DNA from: Mycobacterium parmense
GTDB lineage: Bacteria; Actinomycetota; Actinomycetes; Mycobacteriales; Mycobacteriaceae
Reading direction: 5' to 3'
Assembly (NCBI RefSeq): GCF_010730575.1
Contig: NZ_AP022614.1
Location: forward strand, 5,084,001 to 5,148,000
Length of the DNA stretch: 64,000 nucleotides
In this document: positions 1-9,617 of the stretch, piece after piece
Numbering within the stretch: position 1 is the first letter of the stretch
How the letters are laid out: each line of letters begins with the position of its first letter
Position numbers and translations under genes: made by a program
The notes under the pieces: model-generated
The model's database searches: none
What the model was told of the DNA's origin: nothing
Seen by the model: only the letters and a program-made list of their open reading frames with translations

Positions 1-679
1 CGGCGAGAAATCCGCTGATGGCGTCGAACTCCTCGCTGCCTGTCATGAGATTGCCTTGCAGGACATCGAAGTTGGAGCTGATGAACGCTGGGTCCCAGCG
101 CCAGATCCATCGTCCGTCGCTACGTTGCCGCAGGACCTTGTGCAGGCCGTCGAGATTTTCGGGTCGCGCGCGCCGGGGGTTGTATTCGGCGATGATGTCG
201 GCGGCGTCATTGAGTGAGCCGAATCCGTCGGGGTGGGCGGCCATGAATGACACGACGCGACGGGCTCCATGAAATTCGATCCGCGGGGTGATGTCGACCA
301 GGACAACGGCTGCCCAGAGGTCGGGTGGGGCCAGCAGATGGGTAGCGAGGATGATCAGCCCACCCAGCGACGCGCCGACGACGGCGGGGGGACTGTCGGC
401 GCTGACGTGTCCTCGTACCGAGATCAGATCGGATACGAACCGTTCGACGTCGTATTGTCCGATCGGGTCCCAGTCGCTGTCGCCGTGACCTCGTGTGTCG
501 TAGGCGACGACGGTGTAGCCGTGGGAATGGAGTCGACGAGCGGTGGTGGCCCACGCGTGACGGTTCTGACCGCCGCCATGGAGGAGCAGCACGACGGGGC
601 GAGTCGCGGCGTGCCGGTAGCAGTCGGCCACGAGAGTGATCCCGTCGCTGGTGCGGATGCGCTCCTGGCTAATTGTCAT
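1..679 (-). CDS. Alpha/beta hydrolase, C-terminus cut by window edge
   Basis: Translating the minus strand from the ATG at 679 gives an open frame of 226 codons that runs off the left end of the window. The N-terminal part has the oxyanion-hole motif HGGG (about residues 34-37) and later the nucleophile elbow GASLGG with its serine, both typical of alpha/beta hydrolases of the epoxide hydrolase/peroxidase-like type. The catalytic Asp and His would lie further on; the His is outside the window. The start overlaps the stop of the upstream mmpL gene by four bases (ATGA), so the two are probably translated from one message. Substrate cannot be told from the sequence; a role next to a lipid exporter is an inference. 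Confidence 0.85.
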   Translation of the reverse strand, partial: MTISQERIRTSDGITLVADCYRHAATRPVVLLLHGGGQNRHAWATTARRLHSHGYTVVAYDTRGHGDSDWDPIGQYDVERFVSDLISVRGHVSADSPPAVVGASLGGLIILATHLLAPPDLWAAVVLVDITPRIEFHGARRVVSFMAAHPDGFGSLNDAADIIAEYNPRRARPENLDGLHKVLRQRSDGRWIWRWDPAFISSNFDVLQGNLMTGSEEFDAISGFLA

Positions 680-3600
680 GTGGTCCGATGTGGTCGGCCG
701 TTGTGAGTCAGGGGTTTCCGTTGCGGCCACCAGCTCGCTTCGCGCAGCAGTGTGGCGATCGCGGGAACCGTGAGCGTGCGAACGACGAAGGTATCCAGAA
801 GTAGGCCGCAGCCAATGATGAACCCGGCTTGGATCATGATCGCGATGGAGCCGACGATCAGGCCGAACATGCTGGCGGCGAAGATGAGCCCGGCCGAAGT
901 GATGACTGAGCCGGTATTTGCGACGGTTCGCAGGACGCCGACGCGAATGTTGTGGGTCGATTCTTCGCGTAGTCGCGAGATGAGCAGCATGTTGTAGTCG
1001 GCGCCGACGGCCACCAGGATTATGAACGCTAGAAGCGGTACGGGCCAGGCGATTTCCTTGCCGAGGCCATATTGAAAGACGAGGGTTCCCAGTCCGAGCG
1101 CGGCGCCGTAGTTGAGCACGACGGTACCCAACAGGTAGAGCGGGGCGACCAGGGCGCGCAGCAATACGACCAAGATGAGGCCGACGATGACGAGGGTCGC
1201 AAAGGCCAGCTGATGAAAGTCGGCGGAAAGCAGGCGTTGGATGTCGGAGTTGACGGCGGGGAATCCGGCCATCGACACCGTGGCGTTGGCCAGCGAGGTG
1301 TTGGGTCGTGCGGCATCGGCGATCTCGGTGATTTTGTGGGCGAGGTTCATCGCGTCGCTGCTGTAGGGGTCGTAACTGGATTCGATGGCGAAACGCGCGG
1401 TTTTGCCGTCGGGCGACAGGAAATGCTTTGCGACGTCGGCGAATTGGCGGTTCTCGAAGGCATTGGTGGGAAGGTAGAAGCCGCTGGCGTTGTCTGAGCC
1501 GGCGGTGGTTCGTGCGGAATTCTGCAGTTGGGTGGCGATTTGGCTCATGCCCGACAGCATTTCGATGTTGCTGTCGGCCAGGGTGTGCACGCCGGTGGCG
1601 AGGGCCTGTGCGCCGGAGGCGAGTTGGCTGATGCCGCTTTGGAGGCGGCGGATGTTGCCGGCCAGGTCGGCAGGGTCGCCGAGTGCTCCGAAAGCCTTGT
1701 CCAGCGACGTGATTGCGTTTTGGACGTCGGCCACGGTGCCGGCCGCGGTGTCGCTGCCGGGCTGGTAAAGGTCGCCGAGGTTGGCGAGCTGGTTGAAGAA
1801 GCCGGTATGGCGCAGGGTCACCAGGATCTGCACCTGGTCGCGGAGTTGGGCGCATTCCGGTGTGGTCGCACACCATGGGGAGGTGTTGAGCGCACCGACG
1901 AGCGGGTCGATGGCGGCGATTGCGTTTTGGGCTTGGTCGGCTTGCTGGCGCAGTCCCGGACCGGTTCGGATGGCTTGGTCGACGGCCGGGGCGGTAGCCG
2001 AAAGCTGCTGTAGCAGCGGACGGAACCGCTGGACTTGGGATCCACTGGATTGGGCCTGGGTGAGGATCCCGGTCAACGGTGTCAACGCGGTGCGCAAGGT
2101 GGTGTCCAGTTGCGCGAGACCGCCGGCGAGTTGGTCGGCGCCGTGGGTGAGTTTGGCCAGGTCATCCTTATGGGCGTCTCCCTTGGCGACCGCGCCGGCC
2201 ATCTTGTTACCGATCTGGCCGTTTTGCCACGACAGTTGAGCCTGGTCCAGGCGTGCGCCCGTGGGCCGGGTGACACCGGAGACCTTGGTGACACCAGGCA
2301 GTTGCGAGACCCGAGACGCCATTTCATCCAGGTCGGCCAGGGCCTTGCTGGTGCGCATATCAGTGGGCGATTCAACCAGCATGAATTCGGTGATGATGAC
2401 GTCCTTGCGAAAGTGGCGGTCCAGCAGGTGATACCCCTCATTGCTGGCGGTGGTCGCCGGCTGTCCTTGGCGATCGTCGTAGCTGATGTGCATAGTCAGC
2501 GCGACGGCCGCCAGGCCTAGCACCAGGGCCAGACTGGCGACCAGCAGTGGAACGGGTCGACGCACCACGGCCACGGCGATCCAGTTCCAGTAGCGGCGTG
2601 TGCGGTCGGCCTTGGGTTCACCGATGCCGCGTTTGGCCGCCAGCGCCAACACCGGGGGAAATAAAGTCACCGTGGCCGCAAATCCGACAAAGACGGCGAT
2701 TGCGCACGCGGGACCCAACGCGGCGAACACGCTCAACTTCGCGAACACCATGGCCAGAAACGCAAACGCCACGGTGGCGGCCGAAGCCAAAATCACGCGC
2801 CCGATGGTGGCGGTCGCGTTGATCACCGACAGATCCGGCGGGACGTTTTGGCGTCGCTGCTCGTGATATCGACTGATCAAGAACACCGAATAATCGGTGC
2901 CGGCACCCAGCAAGATCACCGTCATGAAGGCGATGGTGAACTGCGACACCGGCATGCCCGATTCGCCCAACGCTGATAGCACTCCGCGCCCCACCGCCAG
3001 GCTCACGCCGATGACCAGCAGCGGCAGCAAGGCGGTAAACACCGACCGATACACGACCAGCAAAATCATCGCGATCAGGCCTGCTGTCGCGACCGAGATG
3101 ACAACCAAATCCTCTTCGGCCGAAGCGATTTGATCGCGGAAGGTGGCCGGGGGCCCGGTGACGCGAACATCGGTGGGTGAGCCGCTAAATGCCTGGGCGG
3201 CGATCGTGCGGACCGCCTGGACCGATTCGGCAGCTTTGAGATCGCCCAGCGTTCCGGCCACTCCCACCGGCACATACCAGGCTTTGCCGTCTTGGCTGAC
3301 TGCCTGGCTTGCGGTGACTGGGTCGGCCAACAAGTCTTGAACCAAGCGCACATGCTCCGAATCGGCACGCAACCGGGAAATCATCGCGTTGTAGCGTCCG
3401 CGCACCGGCGCAGTCAGGCCCGCCGGATCCTCCATCGCGACAAATATCGTCGTCTTGGATCCCTGCTCGCCGAAGGCCGCGCCCATGCGGTCTACCGTCT
3501 GAAGCGATGGCGCATCGCGCGGTATGAGATTCACTGACTGCTGTCTAACAACGGTTTCCAGCTGCGGGAACAGCACCGCCAGGGCAGCGGCGCTCACCAC

Positions 3601-3762
3601 CCACATGCCGATGATCAGCACCTTATGTCGGATACTGAAACCCGCCAAGCGCGCTAGCCGATCGCTGTACGCGCCCTCACCGGCCGCAACCTTTTGAAGT
3701 CGCTCCCGAACAGGGCGACTCAAGGTCGCCACGCCCGAAGAGACCCACCCGTTGTCTGCCAT
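676..3762 (-). CDS. mmpL: MmpL-family RND lipid transporter
   Basis: The product is about 1028 residues, the usual MmpL size. It starts with a short cytoplasmic segment and a first membrane helix near residue 45, followed by a large periplasmic loop, a five-helix bundle, a second coiled-coil-rich periplasmic loop and a second bundle. The two Asp-Tyr pairs used for proton relay are visible as GTDY (about residue 290) and GADY (about 922). MmpL proteins export lipids, glycolipids or siderophores across the inner membrane. I chose the ATG at 3762, preceded by a G-rich stretch, over the TTG at 3792. The gene overlaps the hydrolase downstream. An operator-like sequence lies just upstream at 3794-3819 and resembles one before the divergent TetR gene, so repression by that TetR is likely. 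The lipid carried is unknown. Confidence 0.93.
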   Translation of the reverse strand: MADNGWVSSGVATLSRPVRERLQKVAAGEGAYSDRLARLAGFSIRHKVLIIGMWVVSAAALAVLFPQLETVVRQQSVNLIPRDAPSLQTVDRMGAAFGEQGSKTTIFVAMEDPAGLTAPVRGRYNAMISRLRADSEHVRLVQDLLADPVTASQAVSQDGKAWYVPVGVAGTLGDLKAAESVQAVRTIAAQAFSGSPTDVRVTGPPATFRDQIASAEEDLVVISVATAGLIAMILLVVYRSVFTALLPLLVIGVSLAVGRGVLSALGESGMPVSQFTIAFMTVILLGAGTDYSVFLISRYHEQRRQNVPPDLSVINATATIGRVILASAATVAFAFLAMVFAKLSVFAALGPACAIAVFVGFAATVTLFPPVLALAAKRGIGEPKADRTRRYWNWIAVAVVRRPVPLLVASLALVLGLAAVALTMHISYDDRQGQPATTASNEGYHLLDRHFRKDVIITEFMLVESPTDMRTSKALADLDEMASRVSQLPGVTKVSGVTRPTGARLDQAQLSWQNGQIGNKMAGAVAKGDAHKDDLAKLTHGADQLAGGLAQLDTTLRTALTPLTGILTQAQSSGSQVQRFRPLLQQLSATAPAVDQAIRTGPGLRQQADQAQNAIAAIDPLVGALNTSPWCATTPECAQLRDQVQILVTLRHTGFFNQLANLGDLYQPGSDTAAGTVADVQNAITSLDKAFGALGDPADLAGNIRRLQSGISQLASGAQALATGVHTLADSNIEMLSGMSQIATQLQNSARTTAGSDNASGFYLPTNAFENRQFADVAKHFLSPDGKTARFAIESSYDPYSSDAMNLAHKITEIADAARPNTSLANATVSMAGFPAVNSDIQRLLSADFHQLAFATLVIVGLILVVLLRALVAPLYLLGTVVLNYGAALGLGTLVFQYGLGKEIAWPVPLLAFIILVAVGADYNMLLISRLREESTHNIRVGVLRTVANTGSVITSAGLIFAASMFGLIVGSIAIMIQAGFIIGCGLLLDTFVVRTLTVPAIATLLREASWWPQRKPLTHNGRPHRTT

Positions 3763-3793
3763 CCCCCGCCCCGCTACTTCGAAAGAAATCAAC

Positions 3794-3819
3794 GGTATCG
3801 CAACAGTACTACCAGTACC
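3794..3819. promoter_or_regulatory. Operator-like site before mmpL
   Basis: This 26-base stretch matches a stretch at 4457-4482, before the divergent TetR gene, at 20 of 26 positions; both begin GGTATCGC and contain TACTA followed by AGTA. It contains the small inverted repeat GTACT-ACC-AGTAC (3806-3818). Its place directly before mmpL and the match to the palindromic site near the TetR start suggest that one regulator binds both. Confidence 0.5.
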
Positions 3820-4456
3820 CTTCTACCTGCCCGGCGAAACCGCCACCGGTGTCCGAAGCTCTCTGATCGCCGCCGCGCAACCAGCCGCTTCAGGCGGTGA
3901 CCAACGCGCCGTCGACGGTCCAGCATGTCCGGTACAGCGACACGTGATCCCTTTGCGCACAGGCGGTTTGACAATGACGATGCACCGACTCCGAAACAGT
4001 GACCGCTTCATGAACGGCGCAGGCGAAATCCCAGCCGGGAGATCAACCTGATCGGCTCGTCGCGCACGTGGTCATACATTTCCCGGTTCATCAACTCGTC
4101 GTCCAAGTAGGAGCAGGAGCGAGGAGGGTAGTGACGGGGACGAACGCGGCCGCGGTCATCAACCGGCGGCTGTCGGTGTAGGCGCCGAGTGATACCGCGG
4201 CGGACCAGCCTGAAATCGCGAACCCCCCGCGCCCACACATGCGTCTTGGTTAGCCCAAGCGGCACATTCATCGCCGACCAGCCCCGCCCGTCTGTGCGAT
4301 TCCCCCTCGCGCCCGCCGGCAGAGTTCGTTCGTCCGCCACACGAACCGGCCTGTGGTGGCCGCGCCCTGGAGCTGCTCAACCAGGGATCGTCCGACCCGC
4401 TGCCCGATCATGCGTCCTCCTTCGCCCCACAGACCCTTACAGACAAGTGTACTAGT
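3820..4456. other. Intergenic region with a coding-like remnant
   Basis: No complete gene is convincing here. On the minus strand, 4008-4117 reads as about 35 residues (YLDDELMNREMYDHVRDEP, then IRLISRLGFRLRRS and a stop), which looks like the genuine C-terminal tail of a protein rather than noise, but the upstream part does not continue in a believable way. It may be the remnant of a gene lost between mmpL and the TetR gene. I do not recognise the family. Confidence 0.3.
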
Positions 4457-4487
4457 GGTATCGCTACGCTACTAGTAGTAGCGTAGC
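4457..4487. promoter_or_regulatory. Palindromic operator before the TetR gene
   Basis: Positions 4463-4487 form a perfect inverted repeat: the 12-base arm GCTACGCTACTA, a single central G at 4475, then the complementary arm ending at 4487. The first part of the region also matches the site before mmpL. It lies 80 bases before the TetR start codon, the place expected for an autoregulatory operator. The palindrome is read directly; the regulator is inferred from the neighbouring gene. Confidence 0.7.
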
Positions 4488-4566
4488 CGTCTAGGGGTCG
4501 AATCAATCGACCGATGCAGCCGCGATTCGGTGCCGGCCAGCTACGCGCGAGGTTTACGGTGACTAC

Positions 4567-5208
4567 ATGGAGCGCGACACCCTGGAATTCCCGGTCGACG
4601 ACGATGATGACGTCGACCCGCGCCTGTTGCGCTCACGAACCCGGCTATTGGATGCGGCCACCAAACTCCTGAGCGCCGGCGGCATCGAAGCCGTCACCAT
4701 CGACGCGGTCACCAAAGCCTCCAAAGTCGCGCGCACGACCCTGTATCGCCACTTCAGCAGCTCCACTCAACTGCTTGCCGCCACATTTGAAAGGCTGCTG
4801 CCGCAGGTCCACCCTGCACCGGAGACGGGATCGTTGCGCGACCAACTCATCGAACTGTTGAGCCGACAGGCCACGCTGTTCCAGGAGGCACCGCTGCACG
4901 TCACCACCCTGGCCTGGGTCGCGCTTGGCCGCACACCAAACGGCACCCAGGAAACCCACGACCGGCACGCGCTGCGCACACGGATCATCGACCAGTATCG
5001 CCAGCCATTCGATGCCCTGTTGCAAAGCCCCGAAGCCCGCGCCGACCTCGACGATTTCGACCCGGAGCTCATCCTGTGTCAACTCGTCGGGCCAGTGGCG
5101 TTTGCCCGACTCACCGGGCTGCGTGCCATCGATCGTCAAGACTGTGAGCGCATCGTCGATGACTTCCTCGCCGCGCACCGCCGCAAGGCCGATGAGCCCG
5201 CATCGTAG
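4567..5208 (+). CDS. TetR-family transcriptional regulator
   Basis: The product has 213 residues. After an acidic N-terminus (a run of aspartates around residues 12-17) comes a TetR DNA-binding domain: a helix beginning LLDAATKLLSAGG, the helix-turn-helix VTIDAVTKASKVARTTLYRH and the FSS cap. The C-terminal two thirds form the ligand-binding/dimer domain, ending with LILCQLVGPVAFARLTG. It is divergent from the mmpL at 676-3762, with a strong palindrome between them, so it probably represses itself and that transporter until a lipid or drug ligand binds. The ligand is unknown. Confidence 0.9.
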   Translation: MERDTLEFPVDDDDDVDPRLLRSRTRLLDAATKLLSAGGIEAVTIDAVTKASKVARTTLYRHFSSSTQLLAATFERLLPQVHPAPETGSLRDQLIELLSRQATLFQEAPLHVTTLAWVALGRTPNGTQETHDRHALRTRIIDQYRQPFDALLQSPEARADLDDFDPELILCQLVGPVAFARLTGLRAIDRQDCERIVDDFLAAHRRKADEPAS

Positions 5209-5660
5209 GCCACCGTCCGCAAACCCCTCTTTCCGCAGCAGCCGCTTCACTTTGTCCTCCAAGACTTCAGGACTTCATGCTCGACGGTGAGGTCTTTGAT
5301 GGTTTCCCTATAGACCAACCGCCAACGTCACCAGCGGGCCTATGTCGCCGAAGTGTCTTCTGGTGCGGGGTGCAGCAGAAAGTAGGCGTTTAGGTCGATG
5401 TCTTAGCGACCGTCGGGCGCTATTGAGAAAGGTGCGTTGGATGTTGCAAAACTCGCGTGTTCTCCGAGGCTGTCTACGGCGATCCGCTTTGGTTCGCGTG
5501 GCCCAATCACATGAAGATCTTCTGCAACAACAAGGGCGTTGTCGCCAAGTCCACCCACGTGTGCAACAACTACCTTCCCCGGGGAAATGTCGGTCTGGAA
5601 CTGGAGCTAACCCCGCCCTAGTCCCGCCGCGGTCGGGACTGCATGCACCTCAGCAATGCC
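5209..5660 (+). other. Intergenic region with a protein-like fragment (5427-5621)
   Basis: Most of this gap carries nothing recognisable. From 5427 to the TAG at 5619-5621 one frame is open; from the GTG at 5457 it encodes 54 residues beginning [20 protein letters not shown], with two Cys-Asn-Asn motifs (FCNNKG and [10 protein letters not shown]) and the end LELELTPP. The residue mix looks like real protein, but there is no clear ribosome site and an in-frame stop lies just upstream (5424). I read it as the C-terminal remnant of a lost gene. Family not recognised. Confidence 0.35.
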
Positions 5661-8594
5661 TTAGTAGTGCGGTGAGGCCGCCGGGAACCGGTCGGTGGTC
5701 GCCGACTGCGGGTCATCTTGCCGGGGCAGCAGGTAGGCGCGAACCGCCGAACGTGGCCCGTAGGGCCGAAGTAGCTGGCTGGCCGGGCGAGTGCGTACCT
5801 GCTGCGGCCACCAGAACCAGCGCCCCAGCAGCGCGGCGACGGACGGCATCATGAATGAGCGCACGATCAGGGTGTCGAACAGCAGACCCAGGCCGATGGT
5901 GGTGCCGACCTGCCCGACGACTTTCAAATCGCTGAATATGAACGAGGCCATGGTGGCGGCGAAGACCAGGCCCGCAGACGTCACCACCGCACCGGTGCCG
6001 GCCATCGAGCGGATGATTCCGGTTTTCAAACCGGCACCGATTTCTTCTTTGAAACGGGACACCAGCAGCAGGTTGTAGTCGGATCCGACGGCCAGCATCA
6101 AGATGATGGACATCGCCAGCACCATCCAGTGCAGTTTGAAGCCGATGATGTCCTGCCACACCAGCACGGACAGTCCGAACGAGGCGCCCAACGAGATCAG
6201 CACCGTGCCCACGATGGTGACCGCGGCGACCAGGCTTCGGGTGATGATCAGCATGATGATCAAAATCAGGCTGGCCGCAGCTATTGCCGCGATCATCAGG
6301 TCGTATTTGGAGCCGTCGCGCATGTCCTTGTAGACCGCGGCGGTGCCGGCAAGGTAGATCTTGGCGCCCTCCAGCGGAGTTCCCTTGATGGCTTCCTTGG
6401 CTGCGTTCTTGATCGGCTCGACGTGCGAAATGCCTTCCGGGGTCGCGGGATCCCCTTCATGGGAGATGATGAAGCGGGCCGCGTGCCCGTCCGGCGACAG
6501 GAACATCTTCAGACCGCGCTTGAAGTCGGGGTTGTCGAAGACTTCCGGCGGGATGTAGAACGAGTCGTCGTTCTTGGCGGCGTCGAAGGCCTGGCCCATG
6601 GCGGTCGAGTTTTGGCTCATCACGTCCATCTGGTCATACAGCGACGACATCGAGCTGTGCATGGTCAGCATCATTTGCTTCATGGTCGTCATGGTGGCGA
6701 TCATGGGCGGCATCTGCGCCAGCATCTGCGGCATCAAGGCGTCCAGCTGAGATATGTCGCCGGCAAGATAGGTGAATTTTTCGGTGATCTGATCCAGACC
6801 GTCGAGCGCGTCGAAGAGGGATCGCAGCGACCAGCAGCCCGGGATGTCGAAGCAGTGCTTTTCCCAGTAGAAGTAGCTGCGAATCGGCCGGAAGAAATCA
6901 TCGAAGTTGGCGATGTTGTCGCGCAATGTGTTTGTGACATCCAACATTTCATGCGTGAGGCCGTCCATGTGGTGGGTGACCGCGGCCATCTGCGAGGTGA
7001 TGTTGTACATGCGCTGCATGGTGTCGATGGACTGTTGCATCGCGTCGGCCTGCTTGAGCATGTCGTCCATGCGCTGGTGCATGTACTGCTGGTTTTCGAC
7101 CTGCGTGGTGTTTTGCATGCTGATCTGGAACGGGATTGAGGTGTGCTCGATCGGCGTTCCCAGCGGCCGGGTGATCGCCTGGACGCGCGCGACACCCGGG
7201 ATGTGGAAGACCCCCCTGGCGATCCGGTCCAACACCAGCATGCCCGCCGGGTTGCGCATGTCGTGATCGGTCTCGATCATCAACAATTCCGGATTCATCC
7301 GGGACGCGGGGAAATGCCGTTCGGCGGCGGCGTAGCCGATATTCGCGGGGACGCTCGGGGGTAAATACAGCCGGTTGTCGTAATTGGTTTGATAACCGGG
7401 TAGGGCGAGTAGACCGATGAGGGCGATCGCGACTGACACCGCGAGAATTGGCCCGGGCCAGCGCACGATCGCGGTGCCCACCCGTCGCCATCCCCGGGTC
7501 CGCATCTTGCGCTTAGGATCGAACAGCTTGAAGAAACTGCCGACGGTCAGGACCGCCGGACCCAAGGTCAGCGCGGCAGCAACGGCGACCAGCATCCCGA
7601 CCGCACAAGGGATACCCATAGTCTGGAAATACGGAAGCCGGGTAAAGCTCAGGCAATACATCGCACCGGCAATAGTCAGGCCAGAGCCAAGGACGACGTG
7701 CGCGGTTCCGTGGAACATGGTGTAGAAGGCTTTTTCGCGGTCCTCGCCTAGGCCGCGCGCCTCTTGATATCGGCCGAGAATAAAGATCGCATAGTCTGTC
7801 CCAGCGGCGATGGCCAACAGCACCAAAATATTAACCGCGAAGGTCGACAATCCCATGATGTTGTTGTAGGCCAGGAAAGCGACAACCCCCCGAGCCGCCA
7901 TCACCTCGATCACCACCATGAACAACGTGCTGAACACGGTGATAATCGAGCGGTATACCCACAGCAACATCACGATGATCACCACGAAGGTGATGATCGT
8001 GACCTTCTGGAGGCTCTTTTGTCCGGCCGAGTGCTGATCGGCGATCAACGCCCCAGCGCCGGTCACATAGGCCTTGACCCCCGACGGCGCAGGCACGCTG
8101 TCCACGATCTTGCGGACCGCCGCGACAGACTCGCTGGCCAGGCTCTCGCCCTGGTTACCAGCAAGATACGCCTGCACATAGGCGGCCTTGCCGTCGGAGC
8201 TTTGCGAACCGGCGGCCGTCAGCGGATCCCCCCAGAAGTCCTGGACGTGCTGGACGTGTTTCGTGTCAGCCTCGAGTTTGCGGACGATCTGGTCGTAGAA
8301 ATGGTGGGCCTCATCGCCCAGCGGCTTGTCACCTTCCAGCACGATCATGACCGCACTGTCACTGTTGAATTCGTTGAATACTTTGCCGATGTGCTTCATC
8401 GCTTGCATCGACGGCGCGTCCTTGGGGCTCATCGACACGGTGTGTTCTTCGGCGACCGCGTCCAGCGATGGAACCAAGACGCTGAGGACGACGACAAGCC
8501 CCACCCAGGCAAAGACGACGGGCACCGCGAGTTTGTGGACCGTTCGCGCGAAAACCGGCATATGCGGCAGCCCTGCGGCCCGGTCATCGGTCAT
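5661..8594 (-). CDS. mmpL: MmpL4/5-like RND lipid or siderophore transporter
   Basis: The 977-residue product has the MmpL layout: a first helix near residues 24-44, a periplasmic domain starting [12 protein letters not shown], a helix bundle with the first Asp-Tyr pair in GTDY (about 267-268), a Met- and Gln-rich coiled-coil second loop (about 470-640), and the second bundle with GSDY (about 839-840). The Met-rich coiled coil and the adjacent MmpS partner are typical of the MmpL4/MmpL5 group, which exports siderophores and some drugs in mycobacteria. The ATG at 8594 overlaps the mmpS stop (ATGA), so mmpS-mmpL are translationally coupled. The actual substrate is unknown. Confidence 0.94.
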   Translation of the reverse strand: MTDDRAAGLPHMPVFARTVHKLAVPVVFAWVGLVVVLSVLVPSLDAVAEEHTVSMSPKDAPSMQAMKHIGKVFNEFNSDSAVMIVLEGDKPLGDEAHHFYDQIVRKLEADTKHVQHVQDFWGDPLTAAGSQSSDGKAAYVQAYLAGNQGESLASESVAAVRKIVDSVPAPSGVKAYVTGAGALIADQHSAGQKSLQKVTIITFVVIIVMLLWVYRSIITVFSTLFMVVIEVMAARGVVAFLAYNNIMGLSTFAVNILVLLAIAAGTDYAIFILGRYQEARGLGEDREKAFYTMFHGTAHVVLGSGLTIAGAMYCLSFTRLPYFQTMGIPCAVGMLVAVAAALTLGPAVLTVGSFFKLFDPKRKMRTRGWRRVGTAIVRWPGPILAVSVAIALIGLLALPGYQTNYDNRLYLPPSVPANIGYAAAERHFPASRMNPELLMIETDHDMRNPAGMLVLDRIARGVFHIPGVARVQAITRPLGTPIEHTSIPFQISMQNTTQVENQQYMHQRMDDMLKQADAMQQSIDTMQRMYNITSQMAAVTHHMDGLTHEMLDVTNTLRDNIANFDDFFRPIRSYFYWEKHCFDIPGCWSLRSLFDALDGLDQITEKFTYLAGDISQLDALMPQMLAQMPPMIATMTTMKQMMLTMHSSMSSLYDQMDVMSQNSTAMGQAFDAAKNDDSFYIPPEVFDNPDFKRGLKMFLSPDGHAARFIISHEGDPATPEGISHVEPIKNAAKEAIKGTPLEGAKIYLAGTAAVYKDMRDGSKYDLMIAAIAAASLILIIMLIITRSLVAAVTIVGTVLISLGASFGLSVLVWQDIIGFKLHWMVLAMSIILMLAVGSDYNLLLVSRFKEEIGAGLKTGIIRSMAGTGAVVTSAGLVFAATMASFIFSDLKVVGQVGTTIGLGLLFDTLIVRSFMMPSVAALLGRWFWWPQQVRTRPASQLLRPYGPRSAVRAYLLPRQDDPQSATTDRFPAASPHY

Positions 8595-9010
8595 GCGGAC
8601 TTCACTATGCAGAACGTTTGCGCATTCATACCCTGACTCGACCTTTCGTCCTTGACCACCTCGTCCACGATGATCCGGCAGCCGATTTGGTTGCTGTCGC
8701 CCTGCGCGACGATGTTGACGCTCACCGAGGGCAGCGTCGAGGTAACCGAGAGCGTCCAGGGCAAAGGCACGTTGCTAGCTTTCTGGGGCTGGGCATTGAT
8801 GTCCAAGTAGTTGATGTTGGCCACCGTCCCCGGGGGACCATAAACCTGGTAAACCACGCGCTTGGGATTGAACGGCTTGATCTCATCGGCGATGCCGCTG
8901 GTCATCGTCTGATCGTCGTGGACGCCGAAAAAGGTGCGAAGCCGCAGTACGCAGAAGCCCGCTACCGCCACCACCGCCACGATGACCAGGACGATCCACA
9001 TTTTCTTCAT
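8591..9010 (-). CDS. mmpS: MmpS-family membrane accessory protein
   Basis: From the ATG at 9010 the product is 139 residues, the usual MmpS size. It has one N-terminal membrane helix (about residues 4-20) and a periplasmic beta-rich domain with the family pattern [19 protein letters not shown], then [20 protein letters not shown] and two cysteines in IGCRIIVDE and TFCIVKS. MmpS proteins support MmpL transport from the periplasmic side. The frame is open upstream to 9232, but the extra residues do not look like MmpS. The stop overlaps the mmpL start by four bases. The TetR gene that would be expected just upstream is only a remnant. Confidence 0.92.
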   Translation of the reverse strand: MKKMWIVLVIVAVVAVAGFCVLRLRTFFGVHDDQTMTSGIADEIKPFNPKRVVYQVYGPPGTVANINYLDINAQPQKASNVPLPWTLSVTSTLPSVSVNIVAQGDSNQIGCRIIVDEVVKDERSSQGMNAQTFCIVKSA

Positions 9011-9228
9011 CGCAGCGCCAACGTGAATCCTCCCCAGCCAACCATCTCCCGCTAGTTGGGCGCCCCACCGCCCATTCGACTGGATCGATCGCAACTTAGC
9101 GTTTGGCGCAAAGCCATTGCCGGCGGAAGGCTGCGCGGTCTCGCCTGGTTCCCGGCCATCGACAAGGTTGGCATCGTTTTCACCGGTTGCAGTTCGCCAA
9201 GCCACTGCGTCCTGGTCTCCTTTTCTGT

Positions 9229-9520
9229 TCATGAGGTTTCAGAGATGAGGCCGATGCACCTGGCGGTCAGCAGGCGGGTCAAGGCGGACGCGAAGCCCAG
9301 ATTCCACTCGGGCGGAACGACTTGCGCGCCCTTTGCGTAGACATCGGTGAGCCGCTCTGGCGGGTTGGCGTCTGCCAGAGGGTGGCCACCAGCGAGTAGG
9401 CGGCCAACAGCATATCCAGTGATCCCGAACGGCCGAGCGCAGGCAACGAGCTCTCAATTGCGTCGGCGGGGATAGCGTCGCGGCGGTCCTGATCCGCTTG
9501 ACCTCGACAACCCGTTCGTC
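9229..9520 (-). pseudogene. TetR regulator remnant (C-terminal part, frameshifted)
   Basis: On the minus strand two adjoining frames together give the C-terminal ligand-binding part of a TetR-like regulator: SSLPALGRSGSLDMLLAAYS then LVATLWQ, followed after a one-base frame change near 9365-9375 by NPPERLTDVYAKGAQVVPPE and WNLGFASALTRLLTARCIGL. The DNA-binding half is not found upstream, so no functional repressor can be made. It ends at 9229-9231, just before mmpS, which suggests it once controlled the mmpS-mmpL pair. Family assignment rests on pattern recognition only. Confidence 0.55.
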
Positions 9521-9617
9521 GTCCACCTCGTGCTGCGACCGGCGTCTTGGTCCGCGCCGCACTTGAAGCCCTGCGCTACTGGCTGCTCTATGTTCCACGA
9601 CCTGCGCGATGGGCGGA

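Noticed and set aside
6129..7139. 336-codon open frame on the plus strand
   Set aside because: It is antisense to mmpL, rich in His/Arg/Gly as expected from the complement of Met/Gln-rich mmpL codons, and has no domain.
7764..8636. 290-codon open frame on the plus strand
   Set aside because: Antisense shadow of the second mmpL and mmpS; composition is that of a mirrored frame and no motif is present.
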